28,767 nucleotides of DNA, from the NCBI GenBank assembly GCA_905215045.1, contig CAJMOO010000015.1:1-28767 (forward strand). The letters run 5' to 3'. Each line of letters starts with the position of its first letter. Position 1 is the stretch's first letter. A program made the position numbers and the translations under genes. This DNA is from an uncultured bacterium (GTDB lineage: Bacteria; Bacillota_A; Clostridia; Lachnospirales; Lachnospiraceae). Below are positions 1 through 9,124 of the stretch, in pieces. The notes beneath the pieces are model-generated. The model searched no databases. It had not been told where the DNA came from and worked only from the letters and a program-made list of their open reading frames with translations.

Positions 1-2
1 TC

Positions 3-1052
3 AATCTCTCCAAACCAGAGAAAGATCCGAAAGCGATCGCAGCAGCGAAAAATGCCAAACAAAGTTCTTATCCAAAGTGCCAGCTTTGCATGGAAAATGA
101 AGGATATGCCGGAAGGATCAATCATCCGGCAAGACAGAATCACAGAATCATGCCGCTAACAATCAATGACAGCAAATGGGGATTTCAGTATTCTCCATAT
201 GTATACTATAACGAACATTGTATCGTATTTAATGGACAGCATGTGCCAATGAAGATTGATAAAGCAGCATTTATAAAACTATTTGACTTTGTAAAACAGT
301 TTCCACATTATTTCCTTGGATCCAATGCCGACCTTCCAATCGTTGGAGGTTCCATCTTAACACATGATCATTTCCAGGGCGGACATTATGAATTCGCCAT
401 GGAACGAGCAGAGATCGAGAAAGAATTTGTAATCCCCGGATATGAAGATGTTAAAGCAGGAATCGTTCACTGGCCATTATCTGTCATCCGTATTCAGAGC
501 AAAGATGAGAAACGACTCATTGATCTTGCGGACTATATTTTGAAAAAATGGCGTGGATACACCGATGAAGAAGCATACATCTTTGCAGAGACAGACGGAG
601 AACCACACAATACGATCACACCGATCGCACGTAAGAAAGGCGACATGTACGAATTGGATCTGACACTTCGTAACAACATTACAACTAAAGAATGCCCATT
701 AGGACTTTACCATCCACATAACGAGTATCATCATATCAAGAAAGAAAATATCGGACTGATCGAAGTTATGGGATTAGCAGTTCTTCCATCCAGATTAAAA
801 GGAGAGATGGAACAGCTTGCCAAATGTCTGGTAAAAGGAGAAGAAGTTGGTCAGTATGAGGAACTAAAAAAACATGTTCCTTGGGTCAATGAAATCAAAG
901 AAAAATATCAGGATATCAACAAAGAGAATGTAGAAGGTATCTTAAAAGAAGAAATTGGACAGGTCTTTGTCAAAGTTTTGGAAGATGCCGGAGTTTATAA
1001 ATGTGATGAAGAAGGAAGAAAAGCATTTGACCGCTTTATTGCAAGTTTGTAA
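3..1052 (+). CDS. galT: UDP-glucose--hexose-1-phosphate uridylyltransferase, class II (5' truncated by window edge)
   Basis: The reading frame is open from base 3, so the gene begins before the window; about 350 C-terminal residues are visible. The protein exchanges UMP between UDP-glucose and galactose-1-phosphate in the Leloir pathway. Visible family marks are a [11 protein letters not shown] segment with a CxxC pair, and the [13 protein letters not shown] stretch containing the histidine motif typical of the Firmicute class II (galT_2) enzymes rather than the E. coli type. The class is usually about 490-510 residues, so roughly a third is missing to the left. The galE gene follows after 60 bp on the same strand, which supports a galactose operon. 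The assignment is from remembered family motifs, not a search. Confidence 0.93.
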   Translation, partial: NLSKPEKDPKAIAAAKNAKQSSYPKCQLCMENEGYAGRINHPARQNHRIMPLTINDSKWGFQYSPYVYYNEHCIVFNGQHVPMKIDKAAFIKLFDFVKQFPHYFLGSNADLPIVGGSILTHDHFQGGHYEFAMERAEIEKEFVIPGYEDVKAGIVHWPLSVIRIQSKDEKRLIDLADYILKKWRGYTDEEAYIFAETDGEPHNTITPIARKKGDMYELDLTLRNNITTKECPLGLYHPHNEYHHIKKENIGLIEVMGLAVLPSRLKGEMEQLAKCLVKGEEVGQYEELKKHVPWVNEIKEKYQDINKENVEGILKEEIGQVFVKVLEDAGVYKCDEEGRKAFDRFIASL

Positions 1053-1112
1053 TAAGACAAATGAATGCAAGGCAATGGTGAAATTGTAAAAATTTCAGAA
1101 AGGAAGTAACAG

Positions 1113-2120
1113 ATGAAAATATTAGTATTAGGCGGTGCTGGATACATCGGATCTCATACAGTCTATGAACTGATCGACGCAGGAGAAGAAGTCGTGATCA
1201 TTGATAATCTGGAAACAGGACATATCGAGGCAGTTCATCCAAAAGCAAAGTTTTACAAAGGTGACTTAAGAGATAAAGATTTTGTAGACAGTGTACTGGA
1301 TCAGGAAAAAGATATTGATGCAGTGATTCATTTTGCAGCAAATTCTCTGGTTGGAGAAAGTATGGTAGACCCATTAAAATATTACGACAACAACCTTTGT
1401 GGAACAAAGACAATGGTACAGTCCTTGGTAGAACATGGTATCGATAAGATCGTATTTTCCTCAACAGCAGCGACTTATGGAGAACCAGAAAAGGTACCAA
1501 TCGTGGAGACAGACCGCACAGAACCTACCAATACTTATGGAGAGACAAAACTTTCCATGGAAAAAATGTTCAAATGGGTTGGACGTGCACATGGCCTTCG
1601 TTATGTATCTTTAAGATACTTTAATGCATGTGGAGCACATGTCAGTGGACAGATTGGTGAAGATCATAATCCAGAAACACATTTGATCCCATTGATCTTA
1701 CAGGTGCCAAATGGAAAAAGAGAAGCAATCAGTATCTTTGGAACTGATTATGATACAAAAGATGGAACTTGTGTAAGAGATTATATTCATGTAACAGATC
1801 TTGCACAAGCACATATTCTGGCAGTGAAATACTTAATGGAAGGAAATGAAAGTAATATCTTCAACCTTGGAAATGGTGTTGGATTTACCGTAAAAGAAGT
1901 GATCGAAACAGCCAGAAAAGTGACAGGAAAGCCAATCAAGGCTGTGGAAGAAGGAAGAAGAGCTGGAGACCCGGCTGTCTTAATTGCTTCCAGTGAAAAA
2001 GCGAAGAATATCCTTGGCTGGAAGCCAGAACATGCAGATCTTGAAGAAATCATCGCAACTGCATGGAAATGGCACAGCAGCCACCCCGAAGGATATTGTT
2101 CAGTTCAAGAAGACAAATAA
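1113..2120 (+). CDS. galE: UDP-glucose 4-epimerase
   Basis: This 335-residue protein interconverts UDP-galactose and UDP-glucose using bound NAD. It is an extended short-chain dehydrogenase. The N-terminus carries the Rossmann motif GGAGYIGSH (residues 7-15). The catalytic serine lies in FSSTAATYG and the catalytic Tyr-Lys pair in TYGETK (YxxxK). Length matches the family. The ATG is preceded by an AGAAAGGAAG ribosome site at suitable spacing. It lies 60 bp after galT and is followed by a strong terminator, so it is the last gene of the galactose operon. It also supplies UDP-galactose for surface glycans. Confidence 0.96.
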   Translation: MKILVLGGAGYIGSHTVYELIDAGEEVVIIDNLETGHIEAVHPKAKFYKGDLRDKDFVDSVLDQEKDIDAVIHFAANSLVGESMVDPLKYYDNNLCGTKTMVQSLVEHGIDKIVFSSTAATYGEPEKVPIVETDRTEPTNTYGETKLSMEKMFKWVGRAHGLRYVSLRYFNACGAHVSGQIGEDHNPETHLIPLILQVPNGKREAISIFGTDYDTKDGTCVRDYIHVTDLAQAHILAVKYLMEGNESNIFNLGNGVGFTVKEVIETARKVTGKPIKAVEEGRRAGDPAVLIASSEKAKNILGWKPEHADLEEIIATAWKWHSSHPEGYCSVQEDK

Positions 2121-2146
2121 CTCTTTTTGAACCATAAATCATCCCC

Positions 2147-2192
2147 GTACCGTTTAGAGCATGTTACCTGGCTCTGGGCGGTACTTTTTTTT
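2147..2192 (+). terminator. Rho-independent terminator of the gal operon
   Basis: A 14-bp stem (2147-2160 with 2171-2184; 11 Watson-Crick pairs and three G-U pairs) encloses a 10-nt loop and is followed directly by eight T residues (2185-2192). It lies 27 bp after the galE stop. Confidence 0.95.
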
Positions 2193-2243
2193 CATAGGAA
2201 ATTTCAATGAAATAAGAAAGGATGTAAAATGTTTGTTACTTTG

Positions 2244-2272
2244 TTCAAATAAAAAATGAAATGGTGTATACT
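2244..2272 (+). promoter_or_regulatory. Probable sigma-A promoter of the ABC exporter operon
   Basis: A -10 box TATACT (2267-2272) lies 17 bp after TTCAAA (2244-2249), a 4/6 match to the -35 consensus. It sits between the gal terminator and the first ABC gene, where a new promoter is needed. The -35 is weak. Confidence 0.55.
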
Positions 2273-2309
2273 AAGGAAAGCAGTAAGATAAAAGAAGGAG
2301 CATAAGACG

Positions 2310-4037
2310 ATGAAACGTTTACTAGGATATTTAAGACAGCATCTGGCAGAAACAATTCTTGCACCAGTATTTAAGATGTTAGAAGCAAGTTTTGAATTGT
2401 TTGTGCCTTTAGTTGTTGCACGAATGATCGATACAGGGATCGGTCATCAGGATACATCATATTTATGGAAGATGGGAGGATTACTGATCTTACTTGGTGT
2501 AGTTGGGTTTGGGTTTTCAATTACAGCACAGTATTTTGCAGCAAAGTCGGCAGTTAACACAGGTCGGGCGATGAGAAGTGATCTGTTTGCTCATATAAAT
2601 AAATTTTCTTATCAAGAGATTGACCAGATCGGGACCTCGACATTGATCAACCGCATGAGTAACGATATCAATCAGGTGCAAAATGGAGTGAATATGTTCC
2701 TGCGTCTGTTTCTGCGTTCACCGTTTGTTGTGTTTGGAGCGATGGTCATGGCGTTTACGGTAGATTATAAAGCAGCGATATCCTTTGTATTTACGATTCT
2801 TGGTTTAGCAATTGTTGTTGGTTTGATCTTATGGATTACCATGCCAAAATATCGAAAGGTACAAAAACAGGTTGATGAAGTATTAAAAAGTACCAGAGAA
2901 AATCTGCTTGGAATTCGTGTGATTCGAGCCTTTAACCGACAGAAAAATGAAGAAGAAACCTTTCGGAAACAAAGCACGATCCTTTATAAGAAACAGATTC
3001 ATGTAGGAAAGATTTCTGCAATGCTAAACCCACTGACCTATGTGATCATCAATTTAGGAATCATTGCAATTCTTTGGTCAGGTGGGAAACAAGTAAATCT
3101 TGGATATCTAAGTCAAGGACAGATCATTGCACTGATCAATTATATGTCACAGATCCTTGTAGAATTAGTCAAACTTGCGAATCTGTTGATCTTATTATCA
3201 AGAGCACTGGCAAGTTTAGACAGAGTAAATCAGATCTTTGAGATGCAGCCATCTATGAAGGAAGAAGGACGATGTGAAACTGGCAGATCAAAAGACCAGC
3301 CAATCCTTGAGTTTCAGAATACATCCTTTGCCTATCATGGTTCCAGAACGGATGCAATCCGTCCATTTGACCTTTCAGTGAAAGAAGGAGAGACGATTGG
3401 TGTGATCGGTGGTACAGGATCAGGAAAGAGTACCTTGGTTTCTCTGATCGCAAGATTATATGATGCAACAAGCGGAAAGATTTTATACCGTGGAGTTGAT
3501 GAGAAAGAATTAAAACCCGAGTATATTCGAAAGAAAATCGGATTTGTACCACAGAAAGCTTCTCTATTTGAAGGAAGTTTACGTGACAATATGAAATGGG
3601 GAAAAGAAGATGCTACCGATGAGGAAATCTATCAGGCATTGGATACCGCTCAGGCAAGAGAATTCGTGGATCAGAAAGGCAAAGGATTAGACCTTATGAT
3701 CGAGCAGAATGGAGAAAATCTATCTGGCGGGCAGAAACAGAGGTTAACGATTGCAAGAGCATTAGTCAGAAATCCAGAAATCTTAATCTTAGACGACAGT
3801 GCGTCCGCACTTGACTTTGCAACCGATGCAAGGCTTCGAAAAGCGATCAAAGAAGATACCGATAATATGACAGTCTTTCTTGTATCCCAGAGAGTATCAA
3901 CGATCCGCAATGCAGACCATATCTTAGTTTTAGAAGATGGGGAAGTTGCTGGAATCGGAACACATGAACAGTTGTTGAAAGACAATCAGGTATACAAAGA
4001 AATCTGTGCATCACAGATGGCAGGAGAGGAGGCATAA
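2310..4037 (+). CDS. ABC exporter half-transporter, degenerate-site subunit
   Basis: This 575-residue protein has an N-terminal exporter-type membrane domain (about 1-300) and a C-terminal ATPase. The ATPase has Walker A GGTGSGKST (about 367-375) and a canonical signature LSGGQKQR (about 471-478). Its Walker B reads ILILDDSASALD, with Asp where the catalytic Glu is expected, and the switch position is SQR instead of AHR. Those two changes mark the non-hydrolysing site of heterodimeric exporters such as the TM287/288 type (established family knowledge). The partner gene follows 4 bp downstream. The start has an AGAAGGAG ribosome site. Substrate cannot be told from sequence; multidrug or peptide export is typical. 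Confidence 0.93.
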   Translation: MKRLLGYLRQHLAETILAPVFKMLEASFELFVPLVVARMIDTGIGHQDTSYLWKMGGLLILLGVVGFGFSITAQYFAAKSAVNTGRAMRSDLFAHINKFSYQEIDQIGTSTLINRMSNDINQVQNGVNMFLRLFLRSPFVVFGAMVMAFTVDYKAAISFVFTILGLAIVVGLILWITMPKYRKVQKQVDEVLKSTRENLLGIRVIRAFNRQKNEEETFRKQSTILYKKQIHVGKISAMLNPLTYVIINLGIIAILWSGGKQVNLGYLSQGQIIALINYMSQILVELVKLANLLILLSRALASLDRVNQIFEMQPSMKEEGRCETGRSKDQPILEFQNTSFAYHGSRTDAIRPFDLSVKEGETIGVIGGTGSGKSTLVSLIARLYDATSGKILYRGVDEKELKPEYIRKKIGFVPQKASLFEGSLRDNMKWGKEDATDEEIYQALDTAQAREFVDQKGKGLDLMIEQNGENLSGGQKQRLTIARALVRNPEILILDDSASALDFATDARLRKAIKEDTDNMTVFLVSQRVSTIRNADHILVLEDGEVAGIGTHEQLLKDNQVYKEICASQMAGEEA

Positions 4038-4041
4038 GACC

Positions 4042-5790
4042 ATGAAGAAAGACAAAAAACAAAAGACATTACAAAGAATCATGGAATATATGAAGCCATA
4101 TCGGTTTTTGATCTTTGCGTCTTTGGTGTTGGCGGTGGTCAGTGTGGCGTTGACGCTTTATGTTCCGATTCTGACAGGACAAGGTGTGGATTGCATTATA
4201 TCAAAAGGAAATGTTGATTTTACAAGATTGATAAGTATCATAAAAACGATCATGATCTGTATCGTATTAACGGCAGCAGCCCAGTGGCTGATGAATCATG
4301 TCAATAACCAGATTACATATAAGATAGGAAAAGATTTAAGGATTCAAGCATTTGAACAGTTACAGAAACTGCCATTATCTTATGTCGATGCACATTCCTC
4401 AGGAGATCTGATCAGCCGTATCGTCACAGATATCGACCAGTTTACAGATGGATTATTACTTGGATTTACACAGTTATTTACCGGCGTAATCACGATCATT
4501 GGAACCATCTGCTTTATGCTTGGGATCAATCCATGGATTACATTGGTGGTTGTTGTCTTAAGTCCGTTTTCTTTTTTGATCGCAAGCTTTATTTCCAAAC
4601 GAAGTTTCAATATGTTTCAGAAACAGTCACAGACCAGAGGAAAGATGACAGGGTTTGTCAATGAAATGCTTGGAAATATTAAAGTAGTCAAAGTGTTTGA
4701 TCATGGAGAGAAGGCACAAGAAGAGTTTGATCAGATTAATGATGATCTTGCTTATTATTCCCTGCGAGCAACCTTTTTCTCATCTATCACAAATCCGGCA
4801 ACCAGATTTATGTATTCAGGAATCTATGCGGGAGTAGCAATCGCAGGGTGTATCAGTGTCATTCGTGGAAGTATCAGTGTTGGTCAGTTATCAAGTTTCT
4901 TAAGTTATACAAGTCAGTATACAAAACCGTTTAATGAGATTACAGGTGTTATTACAGAATTCCAGAATTCCTTAGCTTCTGCGGCACGAGTGTTTGAATT
5001 ATTAGATGAAGAACCAATGATCCCGGATGCCGAAGATGCGAAAGTGTTGCATGATGTCAAAGGAAATGTAGAATTAGAGCATGTCGATTTTTCTTATGTG
5101 AAAGAAGTGCCTTTAATTCAGGACTTTAATTTAAAAGTAGAACCAGGACAGAGAATTGCAATCGTCGGGCCGACAGGATGTGGAAAGACAACATTGATCA
5201 ATCTGTTAATGCGTTTTTATGATGTAAATACAGGATCGATCAAAGTTGAAGGTGATGACATTCGTGATGTTACAAGAGAAAGCTTAAGATCAAGTTATGG
5301 AATGGTTTTGCAAGAAACATGGTTAAAAGCAGGTACGATCCGTGAAAATATCTGTTATGGAAAATCAGATGCTACAGAAGAAGAGATGATAACAGCGGCA
5401 AAAGAAGCCAATGCTCATGGATTTATTGAGAGAATGCCAGATGGATACGATACAGTCATTACGGAAGGCGGTGGAAATCTTTCTCAAGGACAGAAACAGC
5501 TGCTTTGTATTGCAAGAATTATGTTAAGCCTTCCACCAATGCTGATCTTAGATGAAGCGACATCATCCATCGATACGATGACAGAGATCCGAATTCAGAG
5601 AGCATTTGAGACGATGATGAAAGGAAGAACAAGTTTTATCGTAGCACACAGATTATCAACGATCCAGAATGCTGATGTGATCTTGGTTATGGAGAATGGA
5701 CATATCTTAGAGCAGGGAACTCACGAGGAACTTTTAGAGAAAAATGGTGCATATGCCAGATTATATAACAGCCAGTTTGCACCAGTATAA
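4042..5790 (+). CDS. ABC exporter half-transporter, catalytic subunit
   Basis: This 582-residue partner of the preceding gene has a membrane domain (about 1-320) and an ATPase domain. Walker A is GPTGCGKTT (about 376-384). Walker B LILDEATSS keeps the catalytic Glu, and the switch is AHR. Its signature is LSQGQ rather than LSGGQ. In a heterodimer this altered signature faces the partner's altered Walker B, and the partner's normal LSGGQ faces this subunit's Glu, so one ATP site works and one is degenerate. I chose the ATG at 4042 because a strong GGAGAGGAGG site lies just upstream and it leaves only a 4-bp gap after the partner; an earlier in-frame ATG at 4006 lies inside the partner gene. 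Confidence 0.93.
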   Translation: MKKDKKQKTLQRIMEYMKPYRFLIFASLVLAVVSVALTLYVPILTGQGVDCIISKGNVDFTRLISIIKTIMICIVLTAAAQWLMNHVNNQITYKIGKDLRIQAFEQLQKLPLSYVDAHSSGDLISRIVTDIDQFTDGLLLGFTQLFTGVITIIGTICFMLGINPWITLVVVVLSPFSFLIASFISKRSFNMFQKQSQTRGKMTGFVNEMLGNIKVVKVFDHGEKAQEEFDQINDDLAYYSLRATFFSSITNPATRFMYSGIYAGVAIAGCISVIRGSISVGQLSSFLSYTSQYTKPFNEITGVITEFQNSLASAARVFELLDEEPMIPDAEDAKVLHDVKGNVELEHVDFSYVKEVPLIQDFNLKVEPGQRIAIVGPTGCGKTTLINLLMRFYDVNTGSIKVEGDDIRDVTRESLRSSYGMVLQETWLKAGTIRENICYGKSDATEEEMITAAKEANAHGFIERMPDGYDTVITEGGGNLSQGQKQLLCIARIMLSLPPMLILDEATSSIDTMTEIRIQRAFETMMKGRTSFIVAHRLSTIQNADVILVMENGHILEQGTHEELLEKNGAYARLYNSQFAPV

Positions 5791-5826
5791 AGATGGAAAA
5801 ATTTGTACCAGTATAAAAAGATGGAA
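5777..5826 (+). repeat. Imperfect tandem duplication at a gene junction
   Basis: Two copies of a roughly 22-24 base unit (TTGCACCAGTATAAAGATGG at 5777-5796, and a copy with two added bases starting TTGTACCAGTATAA at 5803) repeat the end of the ABC gene, including its stop codon. The duplication creates two tiny reading frames, MEKFVPV (5793-5816) and MEEI (5821-5835), just before the next gene. Confidence 0.75.
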
Positions 5827-5835
5827 GAAATATAA

Positions 5836-6423
5836 ATGGAAGAAAAAGTACAAAGGAAAAAGAAAAGATTACTTTATTTATTTGTGCAGACGTTTTACTT
5901 AAGCGCATTTACATTTGGAGGCGGTTATGTGATCATCTCTTTACTTCAGAGGAAGTTTGTTAACGAATATCATTGGATCGAGGAAGAAGAAATGCTTGAT
6001 CTGGTTGCAATCGCACAGTCAGCACCTGGACCGATCGCAGTGAATGGTGCGATTGTTATTGGCTACAAACTGGCAGGAATCCCTGGGGTATTGGTAAGTG
6101 TATTAGGAGCAATTCTGCCGCCATTTGTGATCATATCTGTGATTTCGGTGTTTTATGAGATCTTTCGGGATAACAAGATTGTCTCATCGATGCTGTCAGG
6201 AATGCAGGCAGGGGTTGCAGCAGTGATTATCAGTGTTGTCTATGAGATGGCACAAGGACAGAGTAAAAAAGATAATAGAATAGAACTTGCTATTATTATG
6301 GCAGCTGCGTTTGTTGCGAACTATTTCTTAAAGATCAGTGTGATCTACATTATTCTTATATGTATTGGAATAGGAGTCGTGCAATATGTGATAAAAAGAA
6401 GGAGCATGGGAGGCCGAGAATGA
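5836..6423 (+). CDS. Chromate transporter family (CHR), first half-size subunit
   Basis: This 195-residue membrane protein has the CHR signatures FGGGYVIISLLQ near residue 30 and AQSAPGPIAVNGAIVIGYKL (about 62-81), followed by several hydrophobic segments. CHR proteins export chromate in some bacteria, but in anaerobes the real substrate is often unknown. It belongs to the short-chain type, in which two half-size genes form a pair. The ribosome site is weak (GGAAG) and lies in a duplicated junction, so translation may be coupled to upstream reading. Its stop overlaps the next start by ATGA. Confidence 0.88.
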   Translation: MEEKVQRKKKRLLYLFVQTFYLSAFTFGGGYVIISLLQRKFVNEYHWIEEEEMLDLVAIAQSAPGPIAVNGAIVIGYKLAGIPGVLVSVLGAILPPFVIISVISVFYEIFRDNKIVSSMLSGMQAGVAAVIISVVYEMAQGQSKKDNRIELAIIMAAAFVANYFLKISVIYIILICIGIGVVQYVIKRRSMGGRE

Positions 6424-6986
6424 TTTATCTTCAGTTATTTTTAAGTTTCCTAAAGATTGGGGCATTCAGTTTTGGAGGCGGCTATGCAGCAATGCCGATG
6501 ATACAGCAGCAAGTAGTAGCAACACATCACTGGCTTTCTGTATCAGAATTTGGTGATCTCGTGACAATTTCACAGATGACACCAGGACCAATCGCAGTGA
6601 ATGCGGCGACTTTCGTAGGAACAAGGATTGCAGGATGGCCAGGAGCTATAAGTGCAACGATTGGATGCGTATTTCCATCGTGTGTGATCGTTACAGCTAT
6701 CGCATATGTTTATGTGAGATTCCGGCACATGGAAGGATTACAAACAGTCTTAAATACATTAAGACCAGCGGTGATTGCGTTGATTGCTACATCAGGAATT
6801 ACGCTTTTTACACAAGCAGTCTTTCAGGGAAATTTGATCGCATGGAATTGTATCAACTGGCTTCAGGCTGGGATTTTCCTTTTATGTATGTACTTGTTGA
6901 TCATAAAGAAGAAAGATCCGATTATTGTGATGGTGCTTGCAGGCGTTCTTCATGTGGCAGGCGGTCTGATTTTTGGAAATATATAA
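6420..6986 (+). CDS. Chromate transporter family (CHR), second half-size subunit
   Basis: This 188-residue membrane protein has the same two signatures as its neighbour, FGGGYAAMPMIQQQ and SQMTPGPIAVNAATFVGTRI, showing an ancient duplication. I placed the start at ATG 6420, which overlaps the upstream stop (ATGA) and has a GGGAGG site just before it. An upstream ATG at 6360 would lie deep in the first gene. Paired short CHR subunits normally insert in opposite orientation and work together (family knowledge). Substrate unproven. Confidence 0.88.
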   Translation: MIYLQLFLSFLKIGAFSFGGGYAAMPMIQQQVVATHHWLSVSEFGDLVTISQMTPGPIAVNAATFVGTRIAGWPGAISATIGCVFPSCVIVTAIAYVYVRFRHMEGLQTVLNTLRPAVIALIATSGITLFTQAVFQGNLIAWNCINWLQAGIFLLCMYLLIIKKKDPIIVMVLAGVLHVAGGLIFGNI

Positions 6987-7006
6987 AACGATAGGAAGTG
7001 ACAGGT

Positions 7007-8875
7007 TTGAGCAAGATACAAGAAGCAAAGAAACTATTAAAACAATATTTTGGATATGATGAATTCCGTAAAGGGCAACAACAGTTGATCGAAGCAACAT
7101 TAAATGGTCAGGATGTCTTAGGGATCATGCCGACAGGAGCAGGAAAATCTCTCTGCTTTCAGATTCCGGCATTGATGATGGATGGGATCACACTCGTGAT
7201 CTCGCCATTGATCTCCTTAATGAAAGATCAAGTTGGGACACTCAATCAGGCAGGAATCCACGCAGCATTTTTAAACAGTTCTCTGACACAGGGACAGTAT
7301 CATACCGCATTAAAATATGCGATGCAGGGAAGATACAAGATCATCTATGTGGCACCAGAACGCTTGGAAACAGAAGGTTTTATCAATTTTGCGCTAAATA
7401 GTGGAGTGAAGATATCAATGTTGGCAGTTGATGAGGCACATTGTGTGTCTCAGTGGGGGCAGGATTTCAGACCAAGTTATCTAAAAATTCTGGAATTTTT
7501 AAAGAAACTTCCGTATCGTCCTGTACTGACTGCATATACAGCAACAGCGACAGCAGAAGTCAGGGATGATATTATGGATATTTTGAATTTGAGAGATCCA
7601 TTTGTATTAACGACAGGATTTGACCGGGAGAATCTTTACTATGCAGTAAAACGCCCACGGGATAAGTATAGAGAATTACTAAGTTATTTAAAAGAAAAAG
7701 AAGAAAAAATGCCAGGAAGCAGCGGGATCATTTACTGTCTGTCTAGGAAAAATGTTGAGGAAGTCTGCTATCAGTTAAGAGAAGATGGATTCTCCGTGAC
7801 AAGATATCATGCAGGGTTATCGGATGAAGAACGAAAGGAAAATCAGGAAGATTTTATCTATGACAGAAAGCAGATCATGGTAGCGACGAATGCCTTTGGA
7901 ATGGGAATTGATAAGCCAGACGTTCGTTTTGTTGTCCATTATAACATGCCAAAGAACATGGAAAGCTATTATCAGGAAGCAGGAAGAGCCGGACGAGACG
8001 GAGAACCTGCGGAATGTATCTTATATTACGCTCCGATTGATAATCGCACCAATCGTTTTCTTATTGAAAATGGAGAAGAGAATGAAGAACTAGATGCGAT
8101 CACAAAACAGATTGTGATGGAAAGAGACTGGGAGAGACTTCGCCAGATGACATTTTACTGTTATACGAAGGAATGTTTACGCCATTATATCTTAAAATAT
8201 TTTGGTGAGCAGACAAGCGGCTATTGTGGAAACTGTTTAAACTGTTTGACCGAATTTGAAGCAATCGATGCGACAATGGAAGCGAAAGCGGTCATTGAAT
8301 GTATCAGAGATTGTTACAGAGATTTTGGGTTATCCACGATTGTTGATATTTTAAAAGGATCTAAGAGTCAGAAAGTTTTAAACCGTCATTTAGATGAGAA
8401 TTCACAATATGGAGTATTAGTAGCAGAAAGTATTGCAAAAATTCGCCAGATCATCAATGAGATGTTAGTTTACGGATATCTTGAGATGACAGATGATGAA
8501 TATCCAGTTTTAAGTGTTGCGGATGTTACGGAGATTAATGATGACTGGAAATTTGAGATCAAGATTCCAAAAGAAGTCGAAGAAGAGAAAGAAGAACGCA
8601 AAGTTAAGACAAAGAAACGAAAGAAAGCAGGAGCTGTGGCAGCACTTGCAGAGGGAGATACAGATCTGTTTGAAGCATTACGCGAACTTAGAAGAACGAT
8701 CGCATCCGAACAGAAAATCCCGCCATATATGGTATTCTCCGATAAGACATTGGTACATATGAGTACGATGAAACCTTCTAATGATGAGGAAATGTTAGAA
8801 GTCAATGGAGTCGGAGAACATAAGCTTCAGAAATATGGCGAACGTTTTTTAAATGAAATTCAGAAATATAAATAA
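7007..8875 (+). CDS. recQ: ATP-dependent DNA helicase RecQ
   Basis: This 622-residue protein is a 3'-5' helicase for recombination and fork repair. Visible motifs in order are FRKGQQQLIEATL (motif 0), MPTGAGKS (Walker A, about 41-48), DEAHCVSQWGQDFRPSY (motif II and aromatic loop, about 142), TATAT, and QEAGRAGRDG (motif VI). The zinc-binding region has Cys residues in FYCYTKEC and YCGNCLNC. The C-terminus has a Lys-rich linker and an HRDC domain (about 540-615). I prefer the TTG start at 7007, because AGGAAG lies 8 bp upstream; a GTG at 6998 would sit directly on that site. It is 20 bp after the CHR pair, so probably cotranscribed. Confidence 0.94.
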   Translation: MSKIQEAKKLLKQYFGYDEFRKGQQQLIEATLNGQDVLGIMPTGAGKSLCFQIPALMMDGITLVISPLISLMKDQVGTLNQAGIHAAFLNSSLTQGQYHTALKYAMQGRYKIIYVAPERLETEGFINFALNSGVKISMLAVDEAHCVSQWGQDFRPSYLKILEFLKKLPYRPVLTAYTATATAEVRDDIMDILNLRDPFVLTTGFDRENLYYAVKRPRDKYRELLSYLKEKEEKMPGSSGIIYCLSRKNVEEVCYQLREDGFSVTRYHAGLSDEERKENQEDFIYDRKQIMVATNAFGMGIDKPDVRFVVHYNMPKNMESYYQEAGRAGRDGEPAECILYYAPIDNRTNRFLIENGEENEELDAITKQIVMERDWERLRQMTFYCYTKECLRHYILKYFGEQTSGYCGNCLNCLTEFEAIDATMEAKAVIECIRDCYRDFGLSTIVDILKGSKSQKVLNRHLDENSQYGVLVAESIAKIRQIINEMLVYGYLEMTDDEYPVLSVADVTEINDDWKFEIKIPKEVEEEKEERKVKTKKRKKAGAVAALAEGDTDLFEALRELRRTIASEQKIPPYMVFSDKTLVHMSTMKPSNDEEMLEVNGVGEHKLQKYGERFLNEIQKYK

Positions 8876-8877
8876 AA

Positions 8878-9090
8878 TGATGTAAGTGTCAAAAGTATAA
8901 ATCGCGTTTGTGCTTGCACAAATAAGCGATTTATACTTATTGACACGCCGAACAACGAGAACGGAATAAAATGGTGTGAACACGCCATTTTATGGGAGTT
9001 CGAGGTGTTCGAGGATTGTGGAATTGCGAAGCAATGGAACAATCCGGGTACATCAGAGAGTGGCAAAATTTACTTTTGACACTCTCATCA
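8878..9090. mobile_element. MITE-like non-autonomous element, 213 bp, with terminal inverted repeats
   Basis: The ends are inverted repeats: the left end starts TGATGTAAGTGTCAAAAGTA and the right end read backwards starts TGATGAGAGTGTCAAAAGTA (18 of 20 match). The sequence TAAAA stands directly before the left end (8873-8877) and directly after the right end (9091-9095), as a 5-bp target duplication would. The left TAAAA contains the recQ stop codon. No protein is encoded. Inside are four hairpins: 8886-8946 (20-bp stem with one bulge, plus a 7-bp inner stem), 8966-8993, 9013-9045 and 9056-9086. A matching left end occurs at 16229. Confidence 0.75.
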
Positions 9091-9124
9091 TAAAATACAT
9101 AGATAATAGGAAAAGGAAATCCGT

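Noticed and set aside
1198..1500. Antisense open frame inside galE, and similar antisense frames across the window
   Set aside because: They lie fully within well-supported genes, have no family motifs and no ribosome sites, so they are coding shadows.
5836..6986. The two CHR frames as one full-length chromate transporter broken by a frameshift
   Set aside because: The second frame has its own start with a good ribosome site in an ATGA overlap, and paired half-size CHR genes are a normal arrangement.
6998..7006. GTG 6998 as the recQ start
   Set aside because: It lies directly on the AGGAAG ribosome site; TTG 7007 has correct spacing and the protein aligns better from there.
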